Source: JASJBU01 sp963797085 (GTDB lineage Bacteria > Pseudomonadota > Gammaproteobacteria > Chromatiales > Chromatiaceae). Taken from it: a stretch of DNA of 64,000 nucleotides. The stretch covers positions 186,001-250,000 of the forward strand of contig CAWCOA010000026.1 in assembly GCA_963797085.1 (NCBI GenBank), read 5' to 3'. Both the position numbers and the translations under genes were made by a program. This document shows, one piece after another, positions 7,617 through 17,558 of the stretch. The notes under the pieces are model-generated. The model worked only from the letters and a program-made list of their open reading frames with translations, made no database searches and was not told where the DNA came from. How positions within the stretch are numbered: position 1 is the stretch's first letter; each line of letters begins with the position of its first letter.

Positions 7617-8861
7617 ATGAAACCTAAGCAGCGCAGCGCAAACTCCGTGGTCGTTGCAGTTGCGCTACGTAACCTGACGGGCCATTTGCGGCGCACGCTT
7701 TTGACAATCAGTGCTATTGCGGCCGGTCTCGCTTCACTCATCTTTCTCTGGGGCTTCAATGATGGCCTGCACAGAAATATGCTGGCCAATTTTCAGGACG
7801 CCATCATCGGCAGCATCCAGATCCACCAGCAAGGTTTTTTCGAGCACCCGCGGTTATCCCTGCACCTCAAAGCACCAGACAGGATAATCAATGAGATACA
7901 GGCAGCGGGGGTTTCCAAAATGGCGCGTCGCCTGGAGACTTTTGCCCTGGCGACCTCCGAGCGAACAACCGAAGGAGTCATGCTGATCGGCATGGAGCCT
8001 GCTCAGGAAGCAGCCGTCACGCAACTCGCTCAACGCATTGGGGAAGGCCGTTTTCTCCAACCAGACGATTCATATTCACTGGTCCTGGGCGCCACCACAG
8101 CAAAAAATCTCAGGGTCGAAATCGGCGACCCTGTCGTCATACTGGGATATGACCGTTACGGCGCATTGGTCGCTGAGGAGTTTATCCTCGCGGGGATTAT
8201 CACCAGTGGTGAAATGGGGCTCGACCGGGGCATGGCCTTGACCAGCCTGATTGCCTTGCAGGAAATGCTGGATATGCCAGACAGCATCACTGGTATCGTC
8301 ATGCGCGTGCCTGAGAATGAAGTGATCACTCTGGCTGACAGCTTGTCGCTCAAGCTGAGCGACCAAGACCTGGAGATAATGCCATGGAGTGAAATGTTTC
8401 CAGTCGTGCAGGAGTGGATGACCCTGCACAATGGCTTTCTCTATATCTTCGTCATCATCGTGCTGTTCATTGTGCTGGCGGGTGAACTCAATACCATGCT
8501 GCTTTCAATGCTCGAAAGAACCCGAGAGCTGGGGATCTTCATGGCGATCGGCACCACACCCAAGCAGGTCGGCTTGATGTTGATGGTCGAAGCGGTACTG
8601 ATTGGTTTGATCGGGGCAATTGTCGGCAGCCTATTCGGCATAACTCTGGTTCTGACCACCAACCACACCGGTCTCGATCTCTCCCTCCTCTTGGGGGCGA
8701 CCTCCCGCTTCTATGTCGACCCTGTGATCCACCCGCAACTCAACCTCGAGCATCTCGGCATTACGGTGGCCAGCATCCTGGCTGCCTCTTTTCTGGCGGG
8801 TCTCTATCCTGCCTGGCGCGCGAGCAAACTGCAGCCTGTCGAGGCGATACGCAATGGCTGA
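7617..8861 (+). CDS. ABC transporter permease, FtsX/MacB (LolC/E-like) type
   Basis: The 414 residues show the MacB/FtsX plan: one N-terminal membrane helix (about 25-45), a periplasmic domain, then three C-terminal helices starting at FLYIFVIIVLFIVLAGELN. ERTRELGIFMAIGT is the conserved cytoplasmic loop that contacts the ATPase. The C terminus GLYPAWRASKLQPVEAIRNG is typical. LolC and LolE have this architecture, but true Lol genes are not proven here. It overlaps the next permease by 8 bp. Confidence 0.88.
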   Translation: MKPKQRSANSVVVAVALRNLTGHLRRTLLTISAIAAGLASLIFLWGFNDGLHRNMLANFQDAIIGSIQIHQQGFFEHPRLSLHLKAPDRIINEIQAAGVSKMARRLETFALATSERTTEGVMLIGMEPAQEAAVTQLAQRIGEGRFLQPDDSYSLVLGATTAKNLRVEIGDPVVILGYDRYGALVAEEFILAGIITSGEMGLDRGMALTSLIALQEMLDMPDSITGIVMRVPENEVITLADSLSLKLSDQDLEIMPWSEMFPVVQEWMTLHNGFLYIFVIIVLFIVLAGELNTMLLSMLERTRELGIFMAIGTTPKQVGLMLMVEAVLIGLIGAIVGSLFGITLVLTTNHTGLDLSLLLGATSRFYVDPVIHPQLNLEHLGITVASILAASFLAGLYPAWRASKLQPVEAIRNG

Positions 8862-10101
8862 TCGTTCACGCCTGGGCATGGGCTATTACTTCTATCTAGC
8901 CTTACGCAATCTACTGCGCAATCAACGCCGCACGATAATCACCCTGCTCAGCATGATCTTCGGCATCTCTACATTGACACTGCTCGGCGCACTGAATGAC
9001 GGTTGGCTGAATCAGATGAGGACCAACTTCATCCTGAGTTTCACGGGTCACATTCAGGTTCACGCGAAAGGCTTCGAGGCCTCGCAAAACCTGCAAGACC
9101 GAATCACTGATCCGGAAGTTATCCTGCGTCACACCAACCACCCAGACATCATTGGCTGGACCCAGCGCATTCGCACATCCGGACTGGCATCCCTAGGAGG
9201 CAGCAGCGCCAGCGTTCAGATTATGGCAACAGACCCGGAACAGGAGACCTGGGTGACATCAATGCACCAGAACATCCATGCAGGACGCTGGCTTAATCCC
9301 GGTATACCGAATGACCTGTTACTCGGAAACATCGTCGCCAAAAGCATTGGCGCCAGCCTCGGAGATAAAGTGATCCTGATGGCGCAGCATGTTAATGGCG
9401 AAATGATATCCGAAGTGTTTTACCTGCGAGGCACGCTAGAGACCGGCGCACCACAGATCGACCGTACCCTGGCAGTGATTCCACTTGAAACGGCGCAAGA
9501 ATGGCTCGGCATGGACCAGAGTGTAACCGATATCGTGATTCGCGCCGCCCAACACGAAAACACAGAAACATTGTTCCGGTTATTGGCGCAGCATTTATCG
9601 GCCAAAAAGTACGAGATTCTGCGCTGGCAGGAACTCGATCCCATGGTCAGTCAATGGCTTAATTTTAGTGACGCCTATGGACTGGTGGTCATCTTCGTGG
9701 TGGTACTTCTCGTCCTCACCGAAATCCTCAATACCATGTTGATTGCCCTGCACGACAGACAAAAAGAACTCGGAATCATGATCGCCATCGGCACTAGAAA
9801 ACATCAGATATTTACCATGTTATTGTTGGAAGCCGTACTTCTCATCCTCTTGGGGGGCCTGCTTGGTTATCTTGCTGGCGGCCTGTTGGTCTATTCACTG
9901 AGTGATAGCGGTATCAATCTGTCTCACTTTTCCAATGCCTTTCAGTTTTTTTATATGGACCCGATTATCCATCCTTTGCTCACCGTTGATACCGCAATGA
10001 GGATATTGGGCACAACCCTGGTTGCTGCCATGATTGCCGGAATCTACCCAGCATGGAAGGCTACGAAACTATCCGTCACTCAGTCGATACGCATCCAATA
10101 A
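8854..10101 (+). CDS. ABC transporter permease, FtsX/MacB (LolC/E-like) type, second subunit
   Basis: The 415-residue protein is a paralogue of the preceding permease with the same plan: helix near residues 20-45, periplasmic domain, helices from GLVVIFVVVLLVLTEILN onward, coupling loop DRQKELGIMIAIGTRK and C-terminal GIYPAWKATKLSVTQSIRIQ. Two distinct permeases plus one ATPase suggest a LolCDE-like heteromeric complex that extracts a ligand from the inner membrane. It starts inside the end of the previous gene. Confidence 0.88.
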   Translation: MADRSRLGMGYYFYLALRNLLRNQRRTIITLLSMIFGISTLTLLGALNDGWLNQMRTNFILSFTGHIQVHAKGFEASQNLQDRITDPEVILRHTNHPDIIGWTQRIRTSGLASLGGSSASVQIMATDPEQETWVTSMHQNIHAGRWLNPGIPNDLLLGNIVAKSIGASLGDKVILMAQHVNGEMISEVFYLRGTLETGAPQIDRTLAVIPLETAQEWLGMDQSVTDIVIRAAQHENTETLFRLLAQHLSAKKYEILRWQELDPMVSQWLNFSDAYGLVVIFVVVLLVLTEILNTMLIALHDRQKELGIMIAIGTRKHQIFTMLLLEAVLLILLGGLLGYLAGGLLVYSLSDSGINLSHFSNAFQFFYMDPIIHPLLTVDTAMRILGTTLVAAMIAGIYPAWKATKLSVTQSIRIQ

Positions 10102-10107
10102 AAGAAC

Positions 10108-10902
10108 ATGAACGAGACAAGCAACGACGCCATCATACAAGTACGTGATCTCTATAAATGTTACTGGGTCGGCCGGGTGCCCTTTCCAGCACTGAATAAT
10201 GTAAACCTGGATATCGATAAAGGGGATTTTACCGTGCTTGCCGGGCGTTCTGGCTCAGGTAAAAGTACACTGCTCAACGTGGTTGGGGCGCTCGAATCGG
10301 CCGACAGGGGCAGAGTAACTGTCAACAATAGAAATATTCTGCAAATGAGTGGGGATGAGCGCACCCATTTTCGCCGCCAAAACATCGGGTTTGTATTTCA
10401 AGCCTATAACCTGATTCAAGTCCTTACCGCACAGGAAAATGTTGCCTATGTCTGCCAGCTACAGGGTACGAGCAAAAAAGAGAGCTTAGATATCGCCAGC
10501 CATTGGCTCGAAGAGGTGGGCATCGGTGATTTACATAAACGCCGGCCTGATCAGCTATCGGGCGGACAGCAACAGCGCGTTGCAGTGGCACGGGCATTGG
10601 CAACCAATCCAAAAATTGTCCTGGCCGATGAACCGACCGCAAACTTGGACACTGTCACGGCGCAAAAACTGATATGTCTACTACAGGAGCTGAATGACAG
10701 ATTCGGCACCACATTTCTGATCTCTTCACATGATCCGGATGTTAAAAATGCCTCCAGCCGGCTGATAAAACTGGCTGACGGGCATGTCATCAAACGCTGG
10801 AGTGATGCTCATTCTCCACCAGTACCTCCCGTAGATGCCTGCCCGATAAAAAAATTAGCTTTTACGCAAAAACTGCTCAATCTCTGGCAAAAGAACCATT
10901 AG
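10108..10902 (+). CDS. ABC transporter ATPase (LolD/MacB type)
   Basis: The 264 residues carry Walker A GRSGSGKST (46-54), the Q-loop in VFQAYNLIQVLT, the signature LSGGQQQRVAVARAL, Walker B IVLADEPT and the H-loop LISSHDP. These place it in the LolD/MacB/FtsE group that powers FtsX-like permeases. It begins 6 bp after the second permease and completes the operon 6847-10902. The C-terminal 40 residues after the H-loop are longer than in LolD. Confidence 0.92.
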   Translation: MNETSNDAIIQVRDLYKCYWVGRVPFPALNNVNLDIDKGDFTVLAGRSGSGKSTLLNVVGALESADRGRVTVNNRNILQMSGDERTHFRRQNIGFVFQAYNLIQVLTAQENVAYVCQLQGTSKKESLDIASHWLEEVGIGDLHKRRPDQLSGGQQQRVAVARALATNPKIVLADEPTANLDTVTAQKLICLLQELNDRFGTTFLISSHDPDVKNASSRLIKLADGHVIKRWSDAHSPPVPPVDACPIKKLAFTQKLLNLWQKNH

Positions 10903-10984
10903 CTAAACTGCATAATTGTTGGTCGACCTGCAATCCAAATTCGTACACCGTGCGGGATTCACTTGCATTATGAATGGCAGGCAG

Positions 10985-11010
10985 AAAAAAGCCGGCACTG
11001 GGCCGGCTTT
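10985..11010 (-). terminator. Intrinsic terminator of the MMPL operon
   Basis: On the minus strand AAAGCCGGC, loop CCAGT, GCCGGCTTT is followed at once by more T (TTTTTTC), a standard intrinsic terminator. A second perfect hairpin, GCCCGGC-CATTA-GCCGGGC, lies beside it at about 11019-11037. Both sit between the convergent ATPase and MMPL genes. Confidence 0.75.
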
Positions 11011-11053
11011 CAATATTCGCCCGGCCATTAGCCGGGCAGCTGGCATCCGCGCC

Positions 11054-13813
11054 TTATTTTTCTCCAAAGATGTATTTAGGCTTAAACCAGAGCACAAGGA
11101 GCGGCAACAGGGTCAATGCCGTCACCACATCGATCAGCAGGGCCTCCGTGATATAAACACCAAGCCCCCAGGTGTTGGCAAGGTCAGTATTCAATAACGG
11201 AATAAAACAACCCAACAAGACGATCACTGATATCAGCACCGCTGAACCGGTCGTATTCAAGGTATTTATCAGGGATTGATTCCAGTCACCCGCTGTTGCC
11301 TGCATCTCCTCCCTGAGCCGCGACATCATATAGATACCATAGTCGATACCCAGCCCCATGGCGATACTCAATGCCACCTGAAGGTGGAATGCCAGATTGC
11401 CTGACCAGTTTTTCACCAAGGTGAAATAGCCACCCAGCCCATACTGGGCATACAGGGTGATAAACAGCAATACCATCAGGATGAGTGAAACTACTACTGA
11501 ACGGAAAATCAACGCCGCAATGATAAAGACGGCTGCGGCAGTCAACAGAGGACCGGACAACCAGTTATCCACGGCCACTTCCCGAGTCGCTTCAGTGGCG
11601 CCCAGAAAACCACCTACAGCAGGCCTTACATAATTCGGGCCATCGACAGACAGCTCATTGGTGTCTCCAGACAGGTCATCCACAGGCCCGGAACGCAAAC
11701 CAAAATTGACCTTTTGGAAACCGGGATCGTTCTTGTGCTCCTCGATATACTGCTGAATATCCATCGTCACCTGATGGGTTTCAACCGGGTCCATAGTATT
11801 GATGAAACCCATGATCACGCCTTCATTCCAGTCAGGTGAAACGAAGGAATCCATGTCACCTTCTTCGGTCATGGTCTCCAACAGGCCGTTATAGAGTTGG
11901 ACGATATCATCGCCACCCCGATCATCATCAGGATCGATAGAACGTAATTTGGCGCTGGTCGGGATATACAGGTCGTCGATGATTGGCTGTGTGCCCGGCT
12001 CGGCTGCCAACAGCATATTCACCAGGCGGATGTATTGGGCATATGAGCCGGTAAAACCAATGAATGGGTGAGCACGCATCCACTCTTCCATCGCCTCCAT
12101 ATCCGCCAGTACTTCAGCGTCATTGAAGACGCCTTGGGCACCGCAGGGATCAGGGTCCCAGCAAGACAGCTTGGCTTTTTGCTCCTTGCAGGCTGCCAGC
12201 TTTTCAGCCGGATCCTCGATATCGTAGATCTCTTCCGGGAAATAGGTCTCATCGCACAAAGGTACAGCGGCCTCCTTACCCCGGATAGGAATAGACACCG
12301 AAATCACACCCGGCATGATCGTATTCAGTTTTTCAATGTGCTGAATGGTGATCGATTTTTCCTTGAAGGCCGCACGGGCGTAGTTGATACCCTTCTCCAC
12401 ACCCGGCATCAGATCCTCTGAGGTTCCATTGAGGATGTCTGTATAGTAAGTCGAGACTCCGATCACCACCGCCACAAAACCGATCGGCAACCATTTTCCG
12501 GGTCCGGCCAGCATACCTGAGATAACACTGCCAATCTTTGTCTCCCAGCCACGTTCCTCACCGGAATGCATCTCTGCGTTACTGCATGGAAAGGTGACCA
12601 TCAACAGCGGGATCAAGGTTGTGGTAGTAAACAGCAGGGTCAGCATGCCGAACACACCGAAATAGGCATAGGCCTTGTAAAAGGAGATATCCACCGTTGC
12701 CAAGGTGAGAAAACCCACCATGTCGGTGACGATAGCGAGGGTAGCCGGGATGATAGTATGAGAAATAGCGGTATGCGCAGCTTTCTCACAATCGCCAGTA
12801 CTTGCCTGCTCCTGCATGAAACGCCGAGTCACCTGCACCGAGTGGCCTACACCAATGGCCAGCAACAACATGGGGGTCAGGACCATCATGGTGGTGAGCT
12901 TGAATGCAGTAAAGCCCATCAGACCCAGGGTCAGGATGATGGTGGCACCCACTCCAATCATTGGAAACAGTGCCCCTCGCCAATTCCTGAACTCGAACCA
13001 CAAAGCACCGATGACGATCACTAAAGAGATGACGAACAGCCACCATTTATTCACCAGATCGGCGAGCATCCAGGCCAGGAAATAGGGTTCGCCGGCGACC
13101 AGCGTTTCAAAACGCGCGTCTTCATTGAACTCGTCCATCAGGGCGCGCACCTCCCGCACCCAGGGCAGGTAGATCTCTTTCACCTCATCGGTGTAGTCAC
13201 CTATTACGAAAAGAGATTTTGCAATGCAATTCTTCGCTTCTTTTTCAGTAAACTCACACTTGTTGCCATTTTCGTCCTCGAAACCCACTAGCATCGGCCC
13301 CATCACCGGGTTGGATTCGATACCTTCCTTGAGAAAGGCCAATTGCTCCTTGGCCTTGGCAGGATCATCGCTGATGCCCTCAGTGGGAATCAGGCGCTTG
13401 AAGACCAGACCATTTTCATCCGCCCCCATGTATTTGATCTTCTTGGCGGCGATATCGATGAAGTTGGAGTCCCGCGCCGTATCCAGATCGACCAGGCGCT
13501 GATGCACTTCCTGCACCTTATTGATGAACCAGCCCTGGTAGACATCACCCTCTTTGATGCGCAGGGTGAATACCATCAGGTTGCCCATGCCGAAATTGTG
13601 CTCGGCATACAGGTTGGTGGCTACATAGCGATTGGTCGGCGGCAGCAGGGTATCCGGATCATTCCGCACATCGAGATTCTTGATCTGCAGTGCGGTCAAG
13701 ATAGTCGCTACCAATAAAATCAACATCAACGGCCAACGAAACCGAATGACGAAATCTGCATAACGTTCAGCCAAGCTGTTATTAGCGGAATTTTGAGTTG
13801 AGGAACTACTCAT
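11054..13813 (-). CDS. MMPL/RND-family transporter
   Basis: The 919-residue inner-membrane protein has the RND layout: helix 1 (WPLMLILLVATILTALQI, about 28-46), a large periplasmic loop, five more helices, then a second half with the same arrangement (WLSGPLLTAAAVFIIAALIF onward). Conserved segments GIGHS-type (LLLAIGVGHSVQVTRRF) and GLGIDYGIYMMSRLREE are the family helix-4/10 motifs. Such proteins export hydrophobic compounds or lipids using the proton gradient. It lies in one minus-strand unit with a DUF1302-like protein and a LolA-like protein, which suggests a trans-envelope lipid or hydrocarbon route. The substrate is unknown. Confidence 0.88.
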   Translation of the reverse strand: MSSSSTQNSANNSLAERYADFVIRFRWPLMLILLVATILTALQIKNLDVRNDPDTLLPPTNRYVATNLYAEHNFGMGNLMVFTLRIKEGDVYQGWFINKVQEVHQRLVDLDTARDSNFIDIAAKKIKYMGADENGLVFKRLIPTEGISDDPAKAKEQLAFLKEGIESNPVMGPMLVGFEDENGNKCEFTEKEAKNCIAKSLFVIGDYTDEVKEIYLPWVREVRALMDEFNEDARFETLVAGEPYFLAWMLADLVNKWWLFVISLVIVIGALWFEFRNWRGALFPMIGVGATIILTLGLMGFTAFKLTTMMVLTPMLLLAIGVGHSVQVTRRFMQEQASTGDCEKAAHTAISHTIIPATLAIVTDMVGFLTLATVDISFYKAYAYFGVFGMLTLLFTTTTLIPLLMVTFPCSNAEMHSGEERGWETKIGSVISGMLAGPGKWLPIGFVAVVIGVSTYYTDILNGTSEDLMPGVEKGINYARAAFKEKSITIQHIEKLNTIMPGVISVSIPIRGKEAAVPLCDETYFPEEIYDIEDPAEKLAACKEQKAKLSCWDPDPCGAQGVFNDAEVLADMEAMEEWMRAHPFIGFTGSYAQYIRLVNMLLAAEPGTQPIIDDLYIPTSAKLRSIDPDDDRGGDDIVQLYNGLLETMTEEGDMDSFVSPDWNEGVIMGFINTMDPVETHQVTMDIQQYIEEHKNDPGFQKVNFGLRSGPVDDLSGDTNELSVDGPNYVRPAVGGFLGATEATREVAVDNWLSGPLLTAAAVFIIAALIFRSVVVSLILMVLLFITLYAQYGLGGYFTLVKNWSGNLAFHLQVALSIAMGLGIDYGIYMMSRLREEMQATAGDWNQSLINTLNTTGSAVLISVIVLLGCFIPLLNTDLANTWGLGVYITEALLIDVVTALTLLPLLVLWFKPKYIFGEK

Positions 13814-13837
13814 GGCGATTGTCCTATGCCAATTGAA

Positions 13838-13882
13838 ACAAAAGAGGCTGGAATCCGAAGTCAGACTTCGGCGACCAGCCTC
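13838..13882 (-). terminator. Hairpin with T-rich tail between the DUF1302-like and MMPL genes
   Basis: On the minus strand GAGGCTGG pairs with CCAGCCTC around an inner CCGAAG/CTTCGG stem, then TTTTGTTTC follows. It can act as a partial terminator that lowers MMPL expression relative to the upstream outer-membrane protein. Confidence 0.55.
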
Positions 13883-13911
13883 ATCACTAGATCAAGGGAT
13901 TCATTGAAAGC

Positions 13912-16111
13912 CTATTCAAAAATCCACTTGACGCCGACCTGCAGATTGGATGACTCGTCGAACTGACCGAAGGTTGTATTTTCATCACCCCCGTAGTGAT
14001 TCCACTCAGCTGATCCGATCACCGTATCGGTGAAGCTGTATTCAACATCGAAGCGGTTCCAGAAACCACCACCCTCTTCATAGATAGAGATGTTGTTCCA
14101 GCGATGCTGTTGGGAGCTGCCAAAGGGCTTGGAAAAGAACAGCGAGTAGAACTCTTTGTTCTCGTAGCCCTGGTTAAGCCCATTACCGACACTCAGGGTT
14201 GCGAAATCCGCGGTGTAGCGGCTGCAATCAACCAATATACCCGTCTGTGTCATGCATTTATCTGGTTCATCAACATAGTCGAGATTGCGGAACTGGATAA
14301 ACTGGCCACTGACCAACATGTTGGTTAATACGGTGACATCCACACCCAGCACATACTTGAAATAGTCAGCATCTTCCATTACCAGCGCATTCGTCAGATC
14401 GCCAATGGAAAGCAGATATTTATCTACCACAGGCTGCTTGTCGTCCTTGTCATAGAGGAACTCACCTCTCAAAACGACTGGAAGATCACCCAGGCTCATA
14501 CCGTAGTCAAAAGACGCACCAAGACTGTTGACCCTGTGCAGGGACTCGGTAAATCGCAAATTAGGGGCTCCAGGCCCAAATACTGGCGCATCATTGAATG
14601 GGTTGCCATCCGCCAGACTTGGCAGGATTGCTGTTGGATCGAGCGCTCCATAATAGGTACCGGCATCATCATGTACCAGGATGGTGGTCGGATTGCCCAG
14701 ATCCCAATTCGCCCTTGCCTCATCCCTCGTCAAGCTGGTCGATACATCTGGTACATAGGTATCGTCAGGCTGAGGACCTGGTGTACCATTTGAATCAAAA
14801 AAGAGTGTTGGTGCGCGCTGCACAGTCAACTCTTCACCGGCCGAATTGCGCCAGCTGAGATTAATATCAGGATTTGCACTGTAGTGGTAAAAATAGTTGA
14901 CAGAGAAGTTCAGGCCATTGTCCAGGCCCTGTTTCCAGCGAAAACCAGCATTGAGATCGGTGTCATCCGGGTAATCACGTTCATATTCTGTGGTCGTACC
15001 CGTAAAGAAAGTCGCTGAGGTCGGATCAAATGTGCTGAAGGTATTGAACGTGGCAAATGTGGAGTTAGTCATATGTTCGAAAGCCGATGTGGCATTACCC
15101 GTGGTTGGCTCCCAACTAGTGACCGTCGGGTCCAATGGAGCCAATCCTGTCAGCGGCATTAGGTTAGTGATTCCGAAGTTTCCATTTGGATCGACAAATC
15201 CAACTGAGGGATCTGAGAAGCCAAATTGCGCAAAAGTATTAAGCAAGACGTATCCAGGAAACATGGTCCCCGGTTGAATGGTTGAGCCATCAAAATCCCA
15301 AGTACCACTGGCAAAACCATCAACCGTCAGACCGCCAAACAGATTCAGCCCTAATGGCAACTGCGTACCACCGGTAAATGCTCCACCAAAAGCCGCCGCA
15401 TTGAAGGTAGCTGCGGTATTACTCAGGGCAGGAGTGATATGTCTGAAACCATTGACCCGCCCGGTAATGGCCTCGACGCCTTTCATGAGAAAAGGATGTT
15501 CCGCATCACCATCCTCGTTCAGACCCGGGATCTTATTTTCCTCGACCTGAGAAACGATCAGCTGGATATTGCCATTATCCCCCACATTCCGCTCAGCATT
15601 GATCATCCAGATCGGGATCCGGGCATCTTCTGTAGCGTTTTGATTCAATTCACGGAAATCGGTCGGATTGATGATGTCCAGCAGCTTGATACCATCCGCG
15701 GTACCCCAGACCACTTGCTGTTTACCCAGACGGAAGTCCCAGCCAAAGGCGTTGGTGTCGACATAGAGTTCCCGTAGCCAGTCATTCTGGCGTGTAATTC
15801 TCATGGCCTTTGTAGTAGCTGTTGACGCCTTCCGAGTCATAGATCAGGTTAAGATCGCCATGCCAGGAGCTCTCTTCACCAATATCGCCATTCAGAAAAA
15901 TCCTTGCGGAGTTTTCGAACTTCATCAGGTCAAATTTGTCGTGGCCTTCTTCATCCAGCATGGATGAAGCCTCACCGGTGACTTGGCCATCCTTGGTAAA
16001 TACAGCGGTTTCATTTTTGAGATAGCCACCGACTTCGACTTCCGCTAGAGCAGCAGTCGGTAGAACCATTGCCAGCAGCATGGATTGAAATAGCGCGGAT
16101 CGCTTAAACAT
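13912..16111 (-). CDS. DUF1302-like outer-membrane protein (one frameshift)
   Basis: The start at 16111 has a GGGAGGA site and gives signal peptide MFKRSALFQSMLLAMVLPTAALA. The frame breaks at GHENYTPE near 15789-15790; removing one C of CGCC gives HENYTQNDWLRELYVD and continues for about 600 residues to LQVGVKWIFE. LGKQQVVWGTADG and INPTDFRE resemble the N-terminal DUF1302 region, and alternating aromatic strands with a C-terminal aromatic end fit an outer-membrane beta-barrel of about 732 residues. It sits between the MMPL and LolA-like genes. Confidence 0.78.
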
Positions 16112-16254
16112 CTTGAGTTTTCCTCCCAAACCTTTTAATACAGCAGGCTGGATAGAAGGTCTTCTTCTCTCCAACTGCAAAACTTAGACAGCCGAAATCA
16201 ATTCAGCCAGTATTGTTATCAGGAGTGCATATTGCATGCACCCCTGTTTGATTC

Positions 16255-17231
16255 TTAACGCTTGATCTTACGCAGGGTCGATTCTGACCAGAAATCAGGA
16301 TCCCAACCCTGATTGATCTGGGTAACACCCTCCGGAATAACGGCCCAGGTCTCATGACCGGTACCCATAGTCTGGCCGTACCAGTATCCCCATTGCTGAC
16401 CACGCGGATCATCCAGCCCCATACTGACCCAGTGGCGGTCAATCACTTTAACCTTCTCGTCACCCTTGAAATATTCGGTACGGTAATCGGCAAAGGTCTT
16501 GGTATCGACGTAGCTGATACGATAGTCATACCACCAGCTTTCTTTCTTGGTCTTACTCTTGAGCTTGTAAACCTCCTTGCCTTTGTGGTCGCAGGCCGCG
16601 TCTGGTGGATTAGGCAGATATTTACTCTTGGCTTCTGCCTTATCGATGGCGCCCAGGCAATGATTGAAGGTTTCCGTGCCCAGCAGCTCATGGGTCTCGT
16701 GCATTGGCTTGCGCAGAGTAACATCCCCGAAGGTGAAGTCACTGCCGCCCCAGGCATCATCATGAGCCGGCTCGGCAAAGCGACGGATCTTGCGCAGTGC
16801 AGGCAGCCAGATCGAATAGGCCTGGCTCTTGTTGTCATCGGTAAGTCGGTGATCAACATGCCGGTGCCCTTCAGCTTACCGGAACGAAAGATCGCGATAT
16901 CCTGAGCGTTGGTATTACCATCGCTGTAGTCATTGTTCAGATAACGTTCCAGGGTAATGTTGTCAGGTTTACTGCCCTTGGACTTATTCACGAGAATTGT
17001 AATCCTGTCTAGGATTGCCTTGCGACTCCTCTTCGGGTCTTTATTGTCATTGGTTATTCCGTAACTCTTAACTGCGTAAAAGTGGTTTACGAAGTAGACC
17101 TGATCGGCGATCTCATTGGCAGTGGGAGTACCGGAAGGCAGTGGAAGGTCTTTCGGGACCCCGGCAAACGCCTGAGCGGTAAAAAGAAAGGGAACAGCTG
17201 CGAAGGCAGCGACAAGCTTACGCACTTGCAT
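16255..17231 (-). CDS. LolA-like outer-membrane lipoprotein-sorting family protein (one frameshift)
   Basis: The start at 17231 has an AGGAGG site and signal peptide MQVRKLVAAFAAVPFLFTAQAFA. The frame breaks near 16842 after GTGMLITDL; adding one base gives DDNKSQAYSIWLPALRKIRR and then HDDAWGGSDFTFGDV, the family motif also seen in the protein at 6847. The reconstructed product is about 325 residues. The role is probably a periplasmic carrier for the MMPL transporter and outer-membrane protein encoded downstream. Confidence 0.78.
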
Positions 17232-17291
17232 TGAGTGGTCCTCCTGGCTGACGGCTCGGTTTTTTTTGCCGCCTGTATATAATTGAATTAC

Positions 17292-17337
17292 CTGTTACTA
17301 ATGAACAAGTTATGACACAGCGAACTATTAGTAACAG
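17292..17337. promoter_or_regulatory. Long inverted repeat upstream of the LolA-like/DUF1302/MMPL genes
   Basis: CTGTTACTAAT (17292-17302) and ATTAGTAACAG (17327-17337) are perfect 11-bp complements with a 24-bp spacer. They lie in the 327-bp divergent region between the LolA-like gene and hemA, about 60 bp before the LolA-like start. The spacing suits two bound repressor subunits or a looped operator. No regulator gene is adjacent. The remainder of 17232-17558 shows no gene. Confidence 0.5.
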
Positions 17338-17558
17338 ATATATACTGACAACCGCAACTAGGGTTTTCCATTATATTGGGAAATTTTGCCCAAATAATCC
17401 GAACACTCAACCACCACAGGCAATAAAATCCCATGACGTCTTCCGAGCTTTTTGAGCCCAGAGTCTGAGGATAGTCTTCTCATTTTTAAAAAACCAACTT
17501 GAATTCAATACGTTGATATAACACAATTCTGCTTCTGGATTCACACCATAACAACTAT

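Noticed and set aside
16255..17231. DUF1329 protein
   Set aside because: The DUF1302-like neighbour suggested it, but the DDAWGGSDF motif and shorter length match the LolA-like sorting family seen at 6847.
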